In this document: piece after piece, positions 12,800-22,586 of the stretch
Layout of the letters: each line of letters starts with the position of its first letter
How positions within the stretch are numbered: position 1 is the stretch's first letter
Assembly: GCA_900317555.1 (NCBI GenBank)
Contig: ONHF01000016.1
Coordinates: forward strand, 1-64,000
Length of the DNA stretch: 64,000 nt
DNA from: an uncultured Lachnospiraceae bacterium
GTDB taxonomy: Bacteria; Bacillota; Clostridia; Lachnospirales; Lachnospiraceae
Reading direction: 5' to 3'
The notes under the pieces: generated by a model
Told to the model about the DNA's origin: nothing
The model's database searches: none
Seen by the model: the letters and a program-made list of their open reading frames with translations, nothing else
Program-made: the position numbers and the translations under genes

Positions 12800-13446
12800 T
12801 GAAGTTGGTTCATGAAATGTTTCACTGCTTTATTGAATATCGATCCAGTACGGGAAACTCTGTAATCCTGCAGAATTGACAACAAGCTTAAGGATGTCCG
12901 AGTATGAGGTCTTGTCCACCCCAGCCCTGATCCTTCAGCAATCCTCTTCTTTAGTACATTTTGCAGGGTTATTTCCGATTTCTGTTGTTTTTCACTACTC
13001 ATGGTATTCTCTTCCGGTCTTAGGGTCTGAAGATCGATCATGAAAGCAGACTGTCTGCTGATATATAAATAGAGATAAGAGGAATCTTCGACAAGCCGGA
13101 TCAGCCGCGCATAAGGGACAACTTCCTTACCGCTGTCTCCGTAAAATGTGAAATGATCCTTTCTGAATTCATAGCGGGTAAAAGGGTAGTTGTCATGAAA
13201 ACTTTGACATATTTTTTTTGCCCGATACATTGGATAAACCTTAAATGAGGAGAACATCCAGCAGCCGGCAAAAAGACAGAGAATGGAGAGAACGGGAAGC
13301 TGGCTCCATTCTCTGATTCCTGTAATGACCAACAGGCATGAGAGTAAAGCCAGAAAAATTTTTTGCGCGAATCCGAATGTCTGATACTGCATGAACGAAA
13401 GACGTTGAATCGTTTCCGGCGTATGCTGCATGGAAGCTGTGATCAT
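12790..13446 (-). CDS. YcxB-like membrane protein
   Basis: This 218-residue protein has two membrane helices (about 28-65) and then the YcxB C-terminal-like domain (YRYEF-type strand TRYEFRKDHFTFYGDSGKE and YARLIRLVEDSSYLYLYIS, about 105-150). The function of the family is unknown. A paralogue lies at 61574-62125 with the same order of parts (MQHTP near the start, two helices, Y-E-F motif, SIERLVEDKKYYYL). The last residues overlap the end of the PPOX remnant on the other strand. Confidence 0.75.
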   Translation of the reverse strand: MITASMQHTPETIQRLSFMQYQTFGFAQKIFLALLSCLLVITGIREWSQLPVLSILCLFAGCWMFSSFKVYPMYRAKKICQSFHDNYPFTRYEFRKDHFTFYGDSGKEVVPYARLIRLVEDSSYLYLYISRQSAFMIDLQTLRPEENTMSSEKQQKSEITLQNVLKKRIAEGSGLGWTRPHTRTSLSLLSILQDYRVSRTGSIFNKAVKHFMNQLHYK

Positions 13447-13988
13447 TTCTATCTCTTTTCCTTCCCCAATTCTATCATCAGTTGTGATCTCAAATACGGA
13501 TCACATGATCATTCTATAAGCTATTAATACAAGGCACCCATTCTTATCTCTAAAAATCGTCATTTTCAGCATAGAACATGTGATTAAATATTTCTATTCA
13601 TGAATACTGAAATACTAATACTATTATTTAAAAATTGAAAATTATAAATGAAAAGTAAATTGTCAAAAAACATAATATTTCATCAATATGCCGGAAAAGA
13701 TTGATAGATTGAATGTTAAAATAACGATATTATTGATTCGAAGTTGAGAAAGAAACAGCAAAATGCAACATTCATTATGTAAAAAGAGCGAAAAACAAGC
13801 GGTAAGGAAGTTATTAAATCGGACTATTTAAATCAACCAATATACTTGTAAAATCATTCACATTCCTGTTAATAGCCGCTGCGGTCCAGTCCGCGGCTCA
13901 TCGCGGCGGAGATTATATTTCATACTCATGGCAGTTTGCTGAATGCAGTACTGACATGCACGTGGGGGATAAAATTTGGAGGGAAGTC
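13447..13988. other. AT-rich intergenic region before the TRAP operon
   Basis: These 542 bases hold no gene. The middle is strongly A/T-rich (13540-13840) and presumably contains the promoters of both flanking units, though I cannot pick one -10/-35 pair with confidence. A G/C-rich hairpin (AGCCG...CGGCT, about 13874-13898) lies about 90 bases before the DctP start. Confidence 0.5.
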
Positions 13989-15095
13989 ATGAAAAGGTTT
14001 AGTAAAGAACTTATTTCTTTGTTGGCAGTCGGCACGTTATCTGTGACGATGATGGGGTGCGGATCATCAAGTACATCTTCATCATCCGGCTCTTCTTCTG
14101 CAACACAATCTGCAAGTACACAGACATCAGATGAGTCTTCTTCGGCAGGTACGGAAAGCAGTGCAGAAGCAAAGACAGATGCTACTGTACTTCGCGTCAA
14201 TATGAGCGAGACAGCGGATTCGGAAAAATCAAAGGCCATTGAAGCTGTAAAAGAGGAGATTGAGAAGAACACAGATGGGAGAGTTACCCTGGAGATTCAC
14301 AATAATGGTGAGCTTGGCACATTCCAGGATGATATCGAGGCAATCACAGGTGGAGCTAATATTGTGGATGGCACTTCGCCCTCGGCGTTCTGTGACTATG
14401 GAAATGGAGATCTGATGGCTCTGGATCTCATGTTTGAGCTCAGAAGTTATGAGGACTGCGACAAGATCAATGACTCGGATCTTTTCTGGGAGATGGTAAA
14501 ACCGCTGGAGGAAAAATCTCACATAAAGATTCTTGCAGTAAACTGGGGCAATATGCCAAGATGCGTTTTATCCAATAAACCCATAAATTCTGTCGAAGAC
14601 ATGAAAGGGATGATCATCAGGACGCCACTTGCAAATTACATTTCTTTCTTTACAAGACTTGGCGCGACGACACAATCCATGTCACTTGCGGATACATACA
14701 CTGCACTACAGCAGAAAACCATTGACGCCTGTGAGTTTGGTTATGACATACTCTATAACAATTCTCTGTATGAGGTTGCAAAATACTGCTATGCCGATGA
14801 GCACGCTTACGCTCCCTGCATGTGGGCAATGAATTCTGATATTTTTAATTCTTTGTCGGAGGATGACCAGAAGGCTGTCAAGCAGGCGTTCGAAGATGGC
14901 GGCAAGTCATATGAGGAGACCAATAAGAACAGTCAGGCGGATTACAGAAAGAAACTTGAGGATGCAGGCGTCACATTTGTAGACCCTTCAGATGAAGATA
15001 AGAAGACAATGTATGCGGCTGCGAAAGATTCTGCCAGTGATTTTGATCTCAGCGACGGAATTATGGATAAGATCGATCAGGCATTGGGACGCTGA
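13989..15095 (+). CDS. TRAP transporter substrate-binding lipoprotein (DctP family)
   Basis: The protein has 368 residues from the ATG after GGAGGGAAGTC. A lipoprotein signal ends in the lipobox TMMGC (Cys about 23), followed by a Ser/Ala/Thr linker, as usual in clostridial lipoproteins. The DctP fold follows, with the ligand-anchoring region IIRTPLANYISFFTRLGA then ADTYTALQQKTIDACEFGYD (about 215-260). It captures an organic acid outside the cell and delivers it to the DctQM channel encoded downstream. The dehydratase/lactonase genes of the same cluster suggest a sugar acid as ligand. Confidence 0.9.
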   Translation: MKRFSKELISLLAVGTLSVTMMGCGSSSTSSSSGSSSATQSASTQTSDESSSAGTESSAEAKTDATVLRVNMSETADSEKSKAIEAVKEEIEKNTDGRVTLEIHNNGELGTFQDDIEAITGGANIVDGTSPSAFCDYGNGDLMALDLMFELRSYEDCDKINDSDLFWEMVKPLEEKSHIKILAVNWGNMPRCVLSNKPINSVEDMKGMIIRTPLANYISFFTRLGATTQSMSLADTYTALQQKTIDACEFGYDILYNNSLYEVAKYCYADEHAYAPCMWAMNSDIFNSLSEDDQKAVKQAFEDGGKSYEETNKNSQADYRKKLEDAGVTFVDPSDEDKKTMYAAAKDSASDFDLSDGIMDKIDQALGR

Positions 15096-15214
15096 GAATA
15101 GTCAACACCGGTAAGTATTACGTCGATTGTTGTATAAAAGAATATTGCCTGTTCCTGCAGCTTTTTACATCATTGGACTGCCGGATTGCAGAGAACATGA
15201 GCAAGAGTGGTGAG

Positions 15215-15237
15215 GGAGGCGGTCTGACACCGCCTCC
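15215..15237 (+). terminator. intercistronic hairpin between dctP and dctQ
   Basis: GGAGGCGGT pairs perfectly with ACCGCCTCC around CTGAC, without a strong T-run. In binding-protein operons such hairpins stabilise the binding-protein message and reduce readthrough to the membrane genes. Confidence 0.6.
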
Positions 15238-15322
15238 TGTTAGTTTCTGCTTTACTTAGGCAGTCGATGAATTCGGGAAGTACCTGTTTTCACTACAGGA
15301 GGTCCCCTGAACGGGAAGAAAA

Positions 15323-15913
15323 ATGAAAAAACACAGTAATGTATTCATCTATATTATTTTGCACTGGGAAGAGCTGCTGTGCATACTTACAGTATCTCTT
15401 ATGACAGTTATATGTGTCATTACAATCATTGCCAGATACTGCTTCAACTACGGCATCAGCTGGAGCACGGATGTCTGCAACATTATGCTGATTTATACAA
15501 CATTTGTTGGCGGAGCTGCAGCATACAAGAAAAATCAGCATTTCGGCATGGACTTTCTGACAGACCGGCTTTCTCCGAATGTCCGTTATGCCTTAAAAGT
15601 AGTGATCAATGCCATTCTTGCTGCAATGTTCTTTTTTCTGTTTTATCTCAGTGCTGTCTATACTGCCGGCAGCAGAAAGCTGATGACAGCATCCCGTATT
15701 CCTTACAAATATGTAGATTTTGCGGCGATTCTGGGCTTTGGCAGCATGGCGGTCTATTCGGTTGTTTTTCTTGTCCAGGCCTTTACCAATCATGACAAAT
15801 ATTACAGAAATTTTGTTATGTCCCAGTCCCAGCAGCTGGAGGAGCAGATGAGAGAGGAAGCACCCGAAGGTGATTCGGCACAGGCAGCTGGCAGAAAGGA
15901 GGCAAAATCATGA
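15323..15913 (+). CDS. TRAP transporter small membrane subunit (DctQ)
   Basis: The protein has 196 residues with four membrane helices (about 15-40, 50-70, 90-115, 130-155) and the DctQ hallmark pattern ARYCFNYGISWSTDVCNIML. It has a charged C-terminal tail (EEQMREEAPEGDSAQ). Its end overlaps the ATG of dctM by four bases. It forms the membrane complex with DctM. Confidence 0.88.
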   Translation: MKKHSNVFIYIILHWEELLCILTVSLMTVICVITIIARYCFNYGISWSTDVCNIMLIYTTFVGGAAAYKKNQHFGMDFLTDRLSPNVRYALKVVINAILAAMFFFLFYLSAVYTAGSRKLMTASRIPYKYVDFAAILGFGSMAVYSVVFLVQAFTNHDKYYRNFVMSQSQQLEEQMREEAPEGDSAQAAGRKEAKS

Positions 15914-17199
15914 CCTTGTATCCGCTGATTATCCTTGCGGCAGCTTTTATCTGTGGCATGCCGGTCGCTTTTGCAATGATTTTGTGCATTATCCCTTATT
16001 TCGTACTGGATCCGACATCACAGATGACAGTTATTATTCAAAAGCTGATTGCCGGAACAGAGAGTTTTTCTCTTGCGGCCATCCCGTTTTTTATCATTGC
16101 GGGCTCTATAATGAATTATTCCGGCATCTCAGAGAGACTTTTCAGACTCGCAGATGCGCTGGTAGGTCACCTTACGGGAGGCCTTGGACATGTCAATATT
16201 CTCCTGTCCACACTGATGGGCGGAATCTCCGGATCCGGCGCAGCAGATGCTGCTATGGAGAGTAAGCTTCTTGTTCCGGAGATGGTCAAACATGGATATT
16301 CTCTTGAATATTCGGCGGCAGTCACTGCTGCCTCTGCATGTATTACTCCGATTATTCCTCCGGGAGTTGGCCTTGTTGTTTATGCATGCATTATGCAGGT
16401 ATCCGTAGGAAAGCTCCTGTGTGCCGGGTATATACCTGGCCTTATGATATGTGTCGGCATGATGATCTGCAACCACATAATCTCCAAAAAGCGCGGCTAT
16501 AAGGCGGCACGTGATCATATGCTGCCGGGGAAACAGATTCTAAAGCTATTTCTCGATGCACTTTGGGCTCTGTTTATCCCATTTGGTCTTGTCATGGCAC
16601 TGCGCATAGGACTGTGCACACCGACAGAAGGCGGCGCAATGATGGCAGTGTATGCGCTCCTTGTCGGGAAGTTCATCTATAAGGAGCTTAAAATAACGGA
16701 CCTTCCGAAGATCATGCTCGACGGCGCAACCAATACCGCATGCATCATGATGATTATGGCGGGCGCCAATGTTCTCAGTCATTACCTGAGCTGGGAAGGA
16801 ATCCCTACATGGCTTACGCAGTCCATGACGCAGAACGTACCGAACAAGTATGTTTTCCTGGCAATCAGTATGGCTCTACTTCTTGTTCTTGGAATGTTCA
16901 TGGACGGAATGGCGGCCATGATTGTCATTGCACCTCTCCTTGCACCCGTCGGCGCACAGATGGGAGTCAATATGGTGCATTACGGACTGATCATGTGCCT
17001 GAACTGTGCTATAGGCGCTATCACGCCGCCGTTTGGTAATTACAACTTCCTTGTGGCAGGAACGGTGAAGTGCAGCACAAGCAAAATGATAAAAGAGATT
17101 ATACCTTACATAATTGTATGCATTGCGGTGCTCATTCTCTGCACATATATTCCGGGGTTTGTCACAATTATACCGAAACTGGTTTACGGAAATGTCTGA
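15910..17199 (+). CDS. TRAP transporter large permease (DctM)
   Basis: The protein has 429 residues with about 12 membrane segments. The DctM signature GGISGSGAADAAMES (about 102-116) and ITPIIPPGVGLVVYA (about 141-155) are clear, as is a late AIGAITPPFGNYNFL. It is the Na+-driven symport channel for the ligand bound by the DctP lipoprotein. ATGA overlap with dctQ shows coupled translation. Confidence 0.95.
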   Translation: MTLYPLIILAAAFICGMPVAFAMILCIIPYFVLDPTSQMTVIIQKLIAGTESFSLAAIPFFIIAGSIMNYSGISERLFRLADALVGHLTGGLGHVNILLSTLMGGISGSGAADAAMESKLLVPEMVKHGYSLEYSAAVTAASACITPIIPPGVGLVVYACIMQVSVGKLLCAGYIPGLMICVGMMICNHIISKKRGYKAARDHMLPGKQILKLFLDALWALFIPFGLVMALRIGLCTPTEGGAMMAVYALLVGKFIYKELKITDLPKIMLDGATNTACIMMIMAGANVLSHYLSWEGIPTWLTQSMTQNVPNKYVFLAISMALLLVLGMFMDGMAAMIVIAPLLAPVGAQMGVNMVHYGLIMCLNCAIGAITPPFGNYNFLVAGTVKCSTSKMIKEIIPYIIVCIAVLILCTYIPGFVTIIPKLVYGNV

Positions 17200-17304
17200 T
17201 CTTTTGCAGAATTGAGGCTGTAAGTGATACAAACAGGCAGCAGTATACAGAACCGGAGTTAACGATAAAAAGGATCTGGCAATATCCGATGAAAGAGGCA
17301 GCTG

Positions 17305-18246
17305 ATGGATAATGAAAAAATCAAACTTCCGTCGGGGAAGAGTGACCGCATAGTCATCAGATCAAATAATGATCAGCATGTTCTTTTTCAGGTTTTTCGC
17401 TCTATTTATCCGCAGCATTGGAGCGGTTATAAAGAGATCTTTGATCATCATCATCCGGATATCGAAATATCCGGCATAGTTTCCGGCCGCGGAACGTATT
17501 ACTGCGAGGGTGTGGAGTATGGTTTTCAAGCTGGAGATGTATTTCTCCACTGTGTGAACGATCAGCATTGTTTTCACAAGATAGATCCCGCACAGCAGCT
17601 GATCATGGTGGTCTTCCGCTTTGATCAGAGAATGATCTGGTCACAGGGACGGGACTGGACGGAGAATGAATATATGCAGCTGTTTATGGAGAACAGCGGC
17701 ATAGGACATCACATCCTGCATACGTCAAAGGAGGCACAAACGATCTGTACCTTGCTGCAGGAGAGCTTCGATGAATGCATGAATCAGGAGCATGCGTATG
17801 AAATGATCGTAAAAGCAAAACTGCTCACCATACTGGCTAATCTTGTGCGGTATTTTTATAATGATCTTCCCAAAATTACGCTGAAGGTGAATCCGAAACA
17901 TAAACTGGCCGTTGAAAAATCAATGGAATACATAACAAGGAATCTGGATTTGGATATTACGCTGGATTCACTGGCAGAAGCTGCACATATGAGCAGAAGC
18001 TATTATTCCACTATTTTCAAGAAACTGAACGGCGTCTCTGTATGGGACTACATCACGAACCAGAGAATTGACAAGGCGGAGCAGATGCTTGAGACGACAG
18101 ATATACCGGTGATAGAAATCAGTGAGAACTGCGGCTTTAATAACATTTCCAATTTCAACAGAGCGTTTCGCAAAATTACAGGAGGAACGCCAAGAGACTA
18201 CAGGAAATCTTTTATACTGAGGGAGGAGAAAGACAATGCTCATTAA
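17305..18246 (+). CDS. AraC-family regulator with N-terminal cupin
   Basis: The protein has 313 residues. Residues about 25-140 form a cupin sensor (HHHPDIEISGIVSGRGTYYC and GFQAGDVFLH). Residues about 210-310 hold two AraC HTH motifs (DSLAEAAHMSRSYYSTIFKK and EISENCGFNNISNFNRAFRK). The ribosome binding site is GAAAGAGGCAGCTG. It sits between the TRAP genes and the catabolic genes and overlaps the dehydratase by 11 bases, so it is very likely the local activator responding to the sugar-acid substrate. Confidence 0.9.
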   Translation: MDNEKIKLPSGKSDRIVIRSNNDQHVLFQVFRSIYPQHWSGYKEIFDHHHPDIEISGIVSGRGTYYCEGVEYGFQAGDVFLHCVNDQHCFHKIDPAQQLIMVVFRFDQRMIWSQGRDWTENEYMQLFMENSGIGHHILHTSKEAQTICTLLQESFDECMNQEHAYEMIVKAKLLTILANLVRYFYNDLPKITLKVNPKHKLAVEKSMEYITRNLDLDITLDSLAEAAHMSRSYYSTIFKKLNGVSVWDYITNQRIDKAEQMLETTDIPVIEISENCGFNNISNFNRAFRKITGGTPRDYRKSFILREEKDNAH

Positions 18247-19585
18247 AGACAGGATTATTGATCCCTTATCTCTGAAAATTACAGACATGCGTTTCGCAGA
18301 TATTGACGGTGCACCAAAGCGATGCACACTCATGAAGCTGTATACAAATCAAGGCCTTACAGGCTATGGAGAAATACGGGACGCTTCGAGCAAAACATAC
18401 GCGCTGATGCTCAAGAGTAGAATTCTGGGAGAGAATCCATGCGAAGTGGATCGACTTTTCAATAAGATCAAACAGTTCGGCGGACCATCGAGACAGGGAG
18501 GCGGCGTAAGCGGTGTTGAGATTGCTCTGTGGGATCTCGCGGGCAAGGCGTATGGAGTCCCGGTTTATCAGTTGCTGGGCGGCAGATACAGAGACAGAAT
18601 ACGTGTCTACTGTGATACAGATGCAGATGGCCGGGACAGGAGCGGTCATGCGATGGGACTTGCCCTTAAGAAAAGAATGGAAATGGGCTTCACAATGCTC
18701 AAGATGGATCTTGGCATCGGGCTTCTGATTGATGAGCCGGGGACATTGTGTGCGCCGCTTGGCTTTATGGATGATATGGTACATTACGCACCGCACATTC
18801 TGCATGTACAAGGCGGCTCTGTGACGCAGGATATGGTATCGCAGAAGAAAAGCTATGACATTGTGAATACCGCACATCCGTTTACGGGAATTCATATTAC
18901 AGAAAAGGGTCTCGATTTTCTGGAAGAGTACGTAAAAGAAGTGAGGGAAGTTATCGGCTATGAGGTGCCGATCGCCATAGATCATTTTGGGCATGTATGT
19001 GTAGAAGACTGCATCCGTTTCGCAAAACGAATGGAAAAATATAATCTCGCCTGGATTGAGGATATGGTTCCCTGGATTTATCCGGACCAGATTAAAAGAA
19101 TTCATGATGCCACCTGTGTTCCTGTGTGCACCGGCGAGGATCTTTATTTGAAAGAGGCATTTGAACCTCTCATCAGGAATCACTGTGTATCTGTCATTCA
19201 TCCGGATATACTCACCTGCGGAGGTGCTATGGAATTAAAGAAGATTGCAGACATGGCATACGAAAACGGTGTCGCAGTCGCGGTGCACATGGCAGAGAGT
19301 CCGATTGCCTGCATGGCAGCGGTACACGCAGCTGCAGCAATGCACAATATCCTTGCTATGGAAATTCATTCTGTTGACATTCCCTGGTGGCAGGATATTG
19401 CAGAGGGATATGAGAAGCCTCTCATCAAAGATGGCTTTATTGATGTTCCAAACGGACCCGGACTTGGCATTTCTTCTCTGAACGAAGAGCTTATTGAGCA
19501 GCATATTAATCCGGATCTTCCGGGAGTATGGGAGTCAACAGAAGAGTGGGATAAGGAATTTTGCAATGACAGAGTATGGAGCTGA
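18236..19585 (+). CDS. enolase-superfamily (mandelate racemase/muconate lactonizing type) dehydratase
   Basis: The protein has 449 residues. The capping domain is about 10-125, including the GGxSGVEIALWDLAGKAYG signature (about 87-105), and the TIM barrel follows. Candidate metal ligands are Asp in AIDHFGH (about 246), Glu in AWIEDM (about 272) and Glu in CTGEDLY (about 302). A late His in VAVHMAESP (about 350) can serve as base. Family members dehydrate aldonic or aldaric acids. An insertion of about 40 residues around PLGFMDDMVHYAPHILHVQGG is larger than in typical galactonate dehydratases, so the substrate may be unusual. It is the first catabolic gene of the operon. Confidence 0.85.
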   Translation: MLIKDRIIDPLSLKITDMRFADIDGAPKRCTLMKLYTNQGLTGYGEIRDASSKTYALMLKSRILGENPCEVDRLFNKIKQFGGPSRQGGGVSGVEIALWDLAGKAYGVPVYQLLGGRYRDRIRVYCDTDADGRDRSGHAMGLALKKRMEMGFTMLKMDLGIGLLIDEPGTLCAPLGFMDDMVHYAPHILHVQGGSVTQDMVSQKKSYDIVNTAHPFTGIHITEKGLDFLEEYVKEVREVIGYEVPIAIDHFGHVCVEDCIRFAKRMEKYNLAWIEDMVPWIYPDQIKRIHDATCVPVCTGEDLYLKEAFEPLIRNHCVSVIHPDILTCGGAMELKKIADMAYENGVAVAVHMAESPIACMAAVHAAAAMHNILAMEIHSVDIPWWQDIAEGYEKPLIKDGFIDVPNGPGLGISSLNEELIEQHINPDLPGVWESTEEWDKEFCNDRVWS

Positions 19586-19679
19586 AGTAAAATGGTGACA
19601 TTTACGGCCGGTAAGCGGATAGAGCGAAAAAGGTTAGTTGGCACAGTCAAGCTGTATCGGTCAGGATGGGGGCAATGAA

Positions 19680-20606
19680 ATGCTGGACAATAAAGAAGAA
19701 ATTCTGTCAATTACATCGGAATGGACAGGGGAACGTTTCCCTGATGGCCGTCCAAAGGTGCCTGACAGATATCTGGATGCACTGTACAAGATGACATTGG
19801 AAGAGCTGTGGAAACCTGTTTTTACAGCGGGGTATACCAACCAGTTTATTGCGATGAAGGCACTTCATCCGGAATTTACGCAGGACGGAGAGGTGAATCA
19901 CAAGATGGTTGGCCGTGCGGTAACAGCTGTATATGCTCCGACTCGGCCGGATTATTATTCCGCATCCTGCAAAATGGCGGAAAAAAACGGCTGGCAGGGA
20001 CTTCCCAATCAGTGGGTGATGGACAGGCTATCGCAGCGTGACGTTCTGGTCGTCGACATGTACGACAAAATATATAAGGGCACGTTTGTGGGTGGCAATC
20101 TTACAACGGCACTGCGTACGAAGACGGGAAACGGCGGTGCTGTGATCTGGGGCGGTATCCGTGACGTGGAGCAGATGCAGAAGGTGGAGGATATTCAGGT
20201 ATATTACAGAGGAATTGACCCCACGCCGATCAGAGACTTTGCTATGACAGGTCTCAATACGGTGGCCAGACTGGGCGATGGTGAGCATGCTGCGGTATGC
20301 CTTCCGGGAGATGTTGTCTATGGATGCAGTGGCGGCGTCTTGTTCATTCCTCCACAGCTCGTTGTGGATGTGGTTGAGAACGGGCAGAAGACGAAAGTAA
20401 AGGATATGTTCGGCTTCAAGATGATCTCGGAAAACAAATTTACGACCGCGCAGATCGACCGGAATGTATGGACGAGAGAAATGCTGGATCTTCTGCGTGA
20501 GTATATCAGGACGGCACCGGAAGCTGCGGAATACAGAGATATTGACTGGACGAAAGAGTATGAGCTTGCCATGAACAGTGCGGATGATCAGCAGTCTTCT
20601 CTTTAA
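19680..20606 (+). CDS. RraA-like / HMG aldolase-fold protein
   Basis: The protein has 308 residues from the ATG at 19680, which follows GGGGGCAATGAA. The RraA/demethylmenaquinone-methyltransferase-like fold is seen in GRAVTAVYAPTRPDYY, DMYDKIYKGTFVGGNLTT and GNGGAVIWGGIRDVEQM, the last containing the G-x-R-D metal/substrate site (about 170). Relatives include 4-hydroxy-4-methyl-2-oxoglutarate aldolases and sugar-acid enzymes. In this operon it may cleave or decarboxylate a keto acid made by the dehydratase. Substrate unknown. Confidence 0.8.
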   Translation: MLDNKEEILSITSEWTGERFPDGRPKVPDRYLDALYKMTLEELWKPVFTAGYTNQFIAMKALHPEFTQDGEVNHKMVGRAVTAVYAPTRPDYYSASCKMAEKNGWQGLPNQWVMDRLSQRDVLVVDMYDKIYKGTFVGGNLTTALRTKTGNGGAVIWGGIRDVEQMQKVEDIQVYYRGIDPTPIRDFAMTGLNTVARLGDGEHAAVCLPGDVVYGCSGGVLFIPPQLVVDVVENGQKTKVKDMFGFKMISENKFTTAQIDRNVWTREMLDLLREYIRTAPEAAEYRDIDWTKEYELAMNSADDQQSSL

Positions 20607-20700
20607 CGCGAAAAGGCTGACATACTGTTCAGGCATGTGAATAGACAGGTGCTGCACAAGCAGGATGTGAAAATATAAGAGACGGATAAGGATAAATATC

Positions 20701-21444
20701 ATGGATTACAGTTTGTATGGGAAAAAAGCACTGGTAACAGGATCCAGCAGAGGAATCGGCAGTGCGATCGCACTGGAACTGGCGCGCGGCGGCGCGGATG
20801 TTATCGTACACTGCTCGAAGCCCGGCGCAAAGGCAGATAATATTGCTGATCAGATAAAGTCAATGGGAAGAAAAAGCGAAGTCATCGTTGCAGATCTCAC
20901 GAATCCGGAGAAAACGATTGAGCTCGCGGAAAGAGCGGCGGGCGTGGATATTCTCGTTTTGAACGCCAGTATGCAGATCCGTAAACCATGGCAGGAGATC
21001 ACCGTGTCCGAGTATATTATGCAGACGAACTGCAATTACCTCTCCTCTCTTCTTCTGATGCAGAGATTGAGCGTACCTATGCAGAAGAAAAAGTGGGGGA
21101 GAATTGTCGCAATTGGCTCAGTACAGGAACGAAAGCCCCATCCGCAGATGCTCGTTTACTCTTCTTCAAAATGTGCACAGACAGGGTTGGTGCAATCTCT
21201 TGCCGTGCAGCTGGCTAAAGACGGCATAACGGTGAATACCGTTGCGCCCGGCGTGATCTATACAGACAGAAATATAGAGGCGCTCAGCAATCCCGAATAT
21301 GCAAAACAGGTAACAGATTCCATCCCTGCGGGCTTTTATGGACAAAAAGAAGATATTGCAGGGACGGTAAGGCTTCTCTGCTCGGATTTCGGCAGGTACA
21401 TTACGGGGCAGAATATTTTCATTGACGGTGGAAAGAGCCTGTAA
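20701..21444 (+). CDS. SDR-family dehydrogenase (FabG/gluconate 5-dehydrogenase type)
   Basis: The protein has 247 residues. The Rossmann motif TGSSRGIGSAIA (about 13-24), LNASMQ (about 88), catalytic Ser in AIGSVQ (about 138) and Y-S-S-S-K (about 151-155) are all present, and the C-terminus ends in FIDGGKSL. It is an NAD(P)-dependent alcohol or keto-acid oxidoreductase, probably acting on the sugar acid handled by this operon. Confidence 0.88.
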   Translation: MDYSLYGKKALVTGSSRGIGSAIALELARGGADVIVHCSKPGAKADNIADQIKSMGRKSEVIVADLTNPEKTIELAERAAGVDILVLNASMQIRKPWQEITVSEYIMQTNCNYLSSLLLMQRLSVPMQKKKWGRIVAIGSVQERKPHPQMLVYSSSKCAQTGLVQSLAVQLAKDGITVNTVAPGVIYTDRNIEALSNPEYAKQVTDSIPAGFYGQKEDIAGTVRLLCSDFGRYITGQNIFIDGGKSL

Positions 21445-21506
21445 TGTTCTCTCTTGTCATTCCGGCTTCCCTTACATGATTACTGCATCTTTGACGTGGA
21501 GAAAAA

Positions 21507-22490
21507 GTGGAAAGAAATATTTATATAGCAGCCTGCAGCAAGAACGGAGGCATCTGGCATTACCGCCTGCAGGATGATGGAAGACTTGTATATGCGGACC
21601 ACATCACGGCTGACAGACCGATGTATCTTACAGTGTGGAAGAACCAGCTGTATGCTGTTCTCAGGTCGCCATTTGAGCAAAGTATTTCCGTTACACATAA
21701 GGAATCATCTGGCGTTGTATCATTCTCTTTAAATACAAGGGGAGAGATAGGGGAAGCTTCGGAATGTATGCCGACATACGGCAGTTGTTCCTGCTATATA
21801 AGTGTTTTTCACGGAAGAGTATACACTGCCAATTATCTTTCCGGCAGTATTACGCTTCTTCCTGATTGTGTGGTGAAGCATCAGGGGCATGGGCCGAATG
21901 CGGCACGTCAGAAAATGCCGCATTTACATCAGATTCTTCCCTGCACGGATGGCAATTATCTTGCGGCGGTAGATTTAGGCACGGACAGAATTGTCACTTA
22001 CACGCGGGATTTAAAAAAGATTTCGGAAGTGCATTCGCCTGCAGGGAGCGGCCCCAGGCATCTTGCATTTGCCCCTGATGGACAAGTGGCTTACTGTGCG
22101 AACGAACTGACCAATGACGTGGGTATATACCGCTATCATGAAGGGCATTTTACTTACCTTCATTCGGTGCAGGCACTTCCGGACTCCTTTCAGGGTCTAA
22201 CAAAAGCGGCGGCGATCCGATGCACGGGTGAGTACGTATTTGTTTCTCATCGGGGATTCGACCATATATCCTGTTTCCATAGAGAGAATGAAGATCTTTT
22301 CAAAACGGCAGACATTCCATGCGGCGGCAGAGGACCAAGAGATTTTGATGTCTATGGGGATTATATCGTCAGCACGAATGAGGACAGCGAAGATGTAACA
22401 GTGATCGCCTGGAAAAAGCCGGGATACCCGTGCACAGAGAGAATCGCCCTGCCGCATCCTTTGTGTGTTGTTCAGTTTCACAGTGTTTGA
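21507..22490 (+). CDS. lactonase family protein, seven-bladed beta-propeller
   Basis: The protein has 327 residues and starts at a GTG preceded by GTGGAGAAAAA. Its beta-propeller repeats match the YbhE/6-phosphogluconolactonase-like family (YIAACSKNGGIWHYRL near the start, HQILPCTDGNYLAAVDLGTD in the middle, GSGPRHLAFAPDGQVAYCAN and GRGPRDFDVYGDYIV later). These enzymes open sugar-acid lactones. It completes a lactonase-dehydratase-dehydrogenase set for a non-phosphorylated sugar acid. Confidence 0.85.
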   Translation: MERNIYIAACSKNGGIWHYRLQDDGRLVYADHITADRPMYLTVWKNQLYAVLRSPFEQSISVTHKESSGVVSFSLNTRGEIGEASECMPTYGSCSCYISVFHGRVYTANYLSGSITLLPDCVVKHQGHGPNAARQKMPHLHQILPCTDGNYLAAVDLGTDRIVTYTRDLKKISEVHSPAGSGPRHLAFAPDGQVAYCANELTNDVGIYRYHEGHFTYLHSVQALPDSFQGLTKAAAIRCTGEYVFVSHRGFDHISCFHRENEDLFKTADIPCGGRGPRDFDVYGDYIVSTNEDSEDVTVIAWKKPGYPCTERIALPHPLCVVQFHSV

Positions 22491-22586
22491 AACTGGTTTA
22501 ACAAATGATTTTCTGAACCACCTGATCGCTCAGAATACGATATTCATAAATAAAATCCTGTCAGAGTTCTAAACAATGATGCAGAG

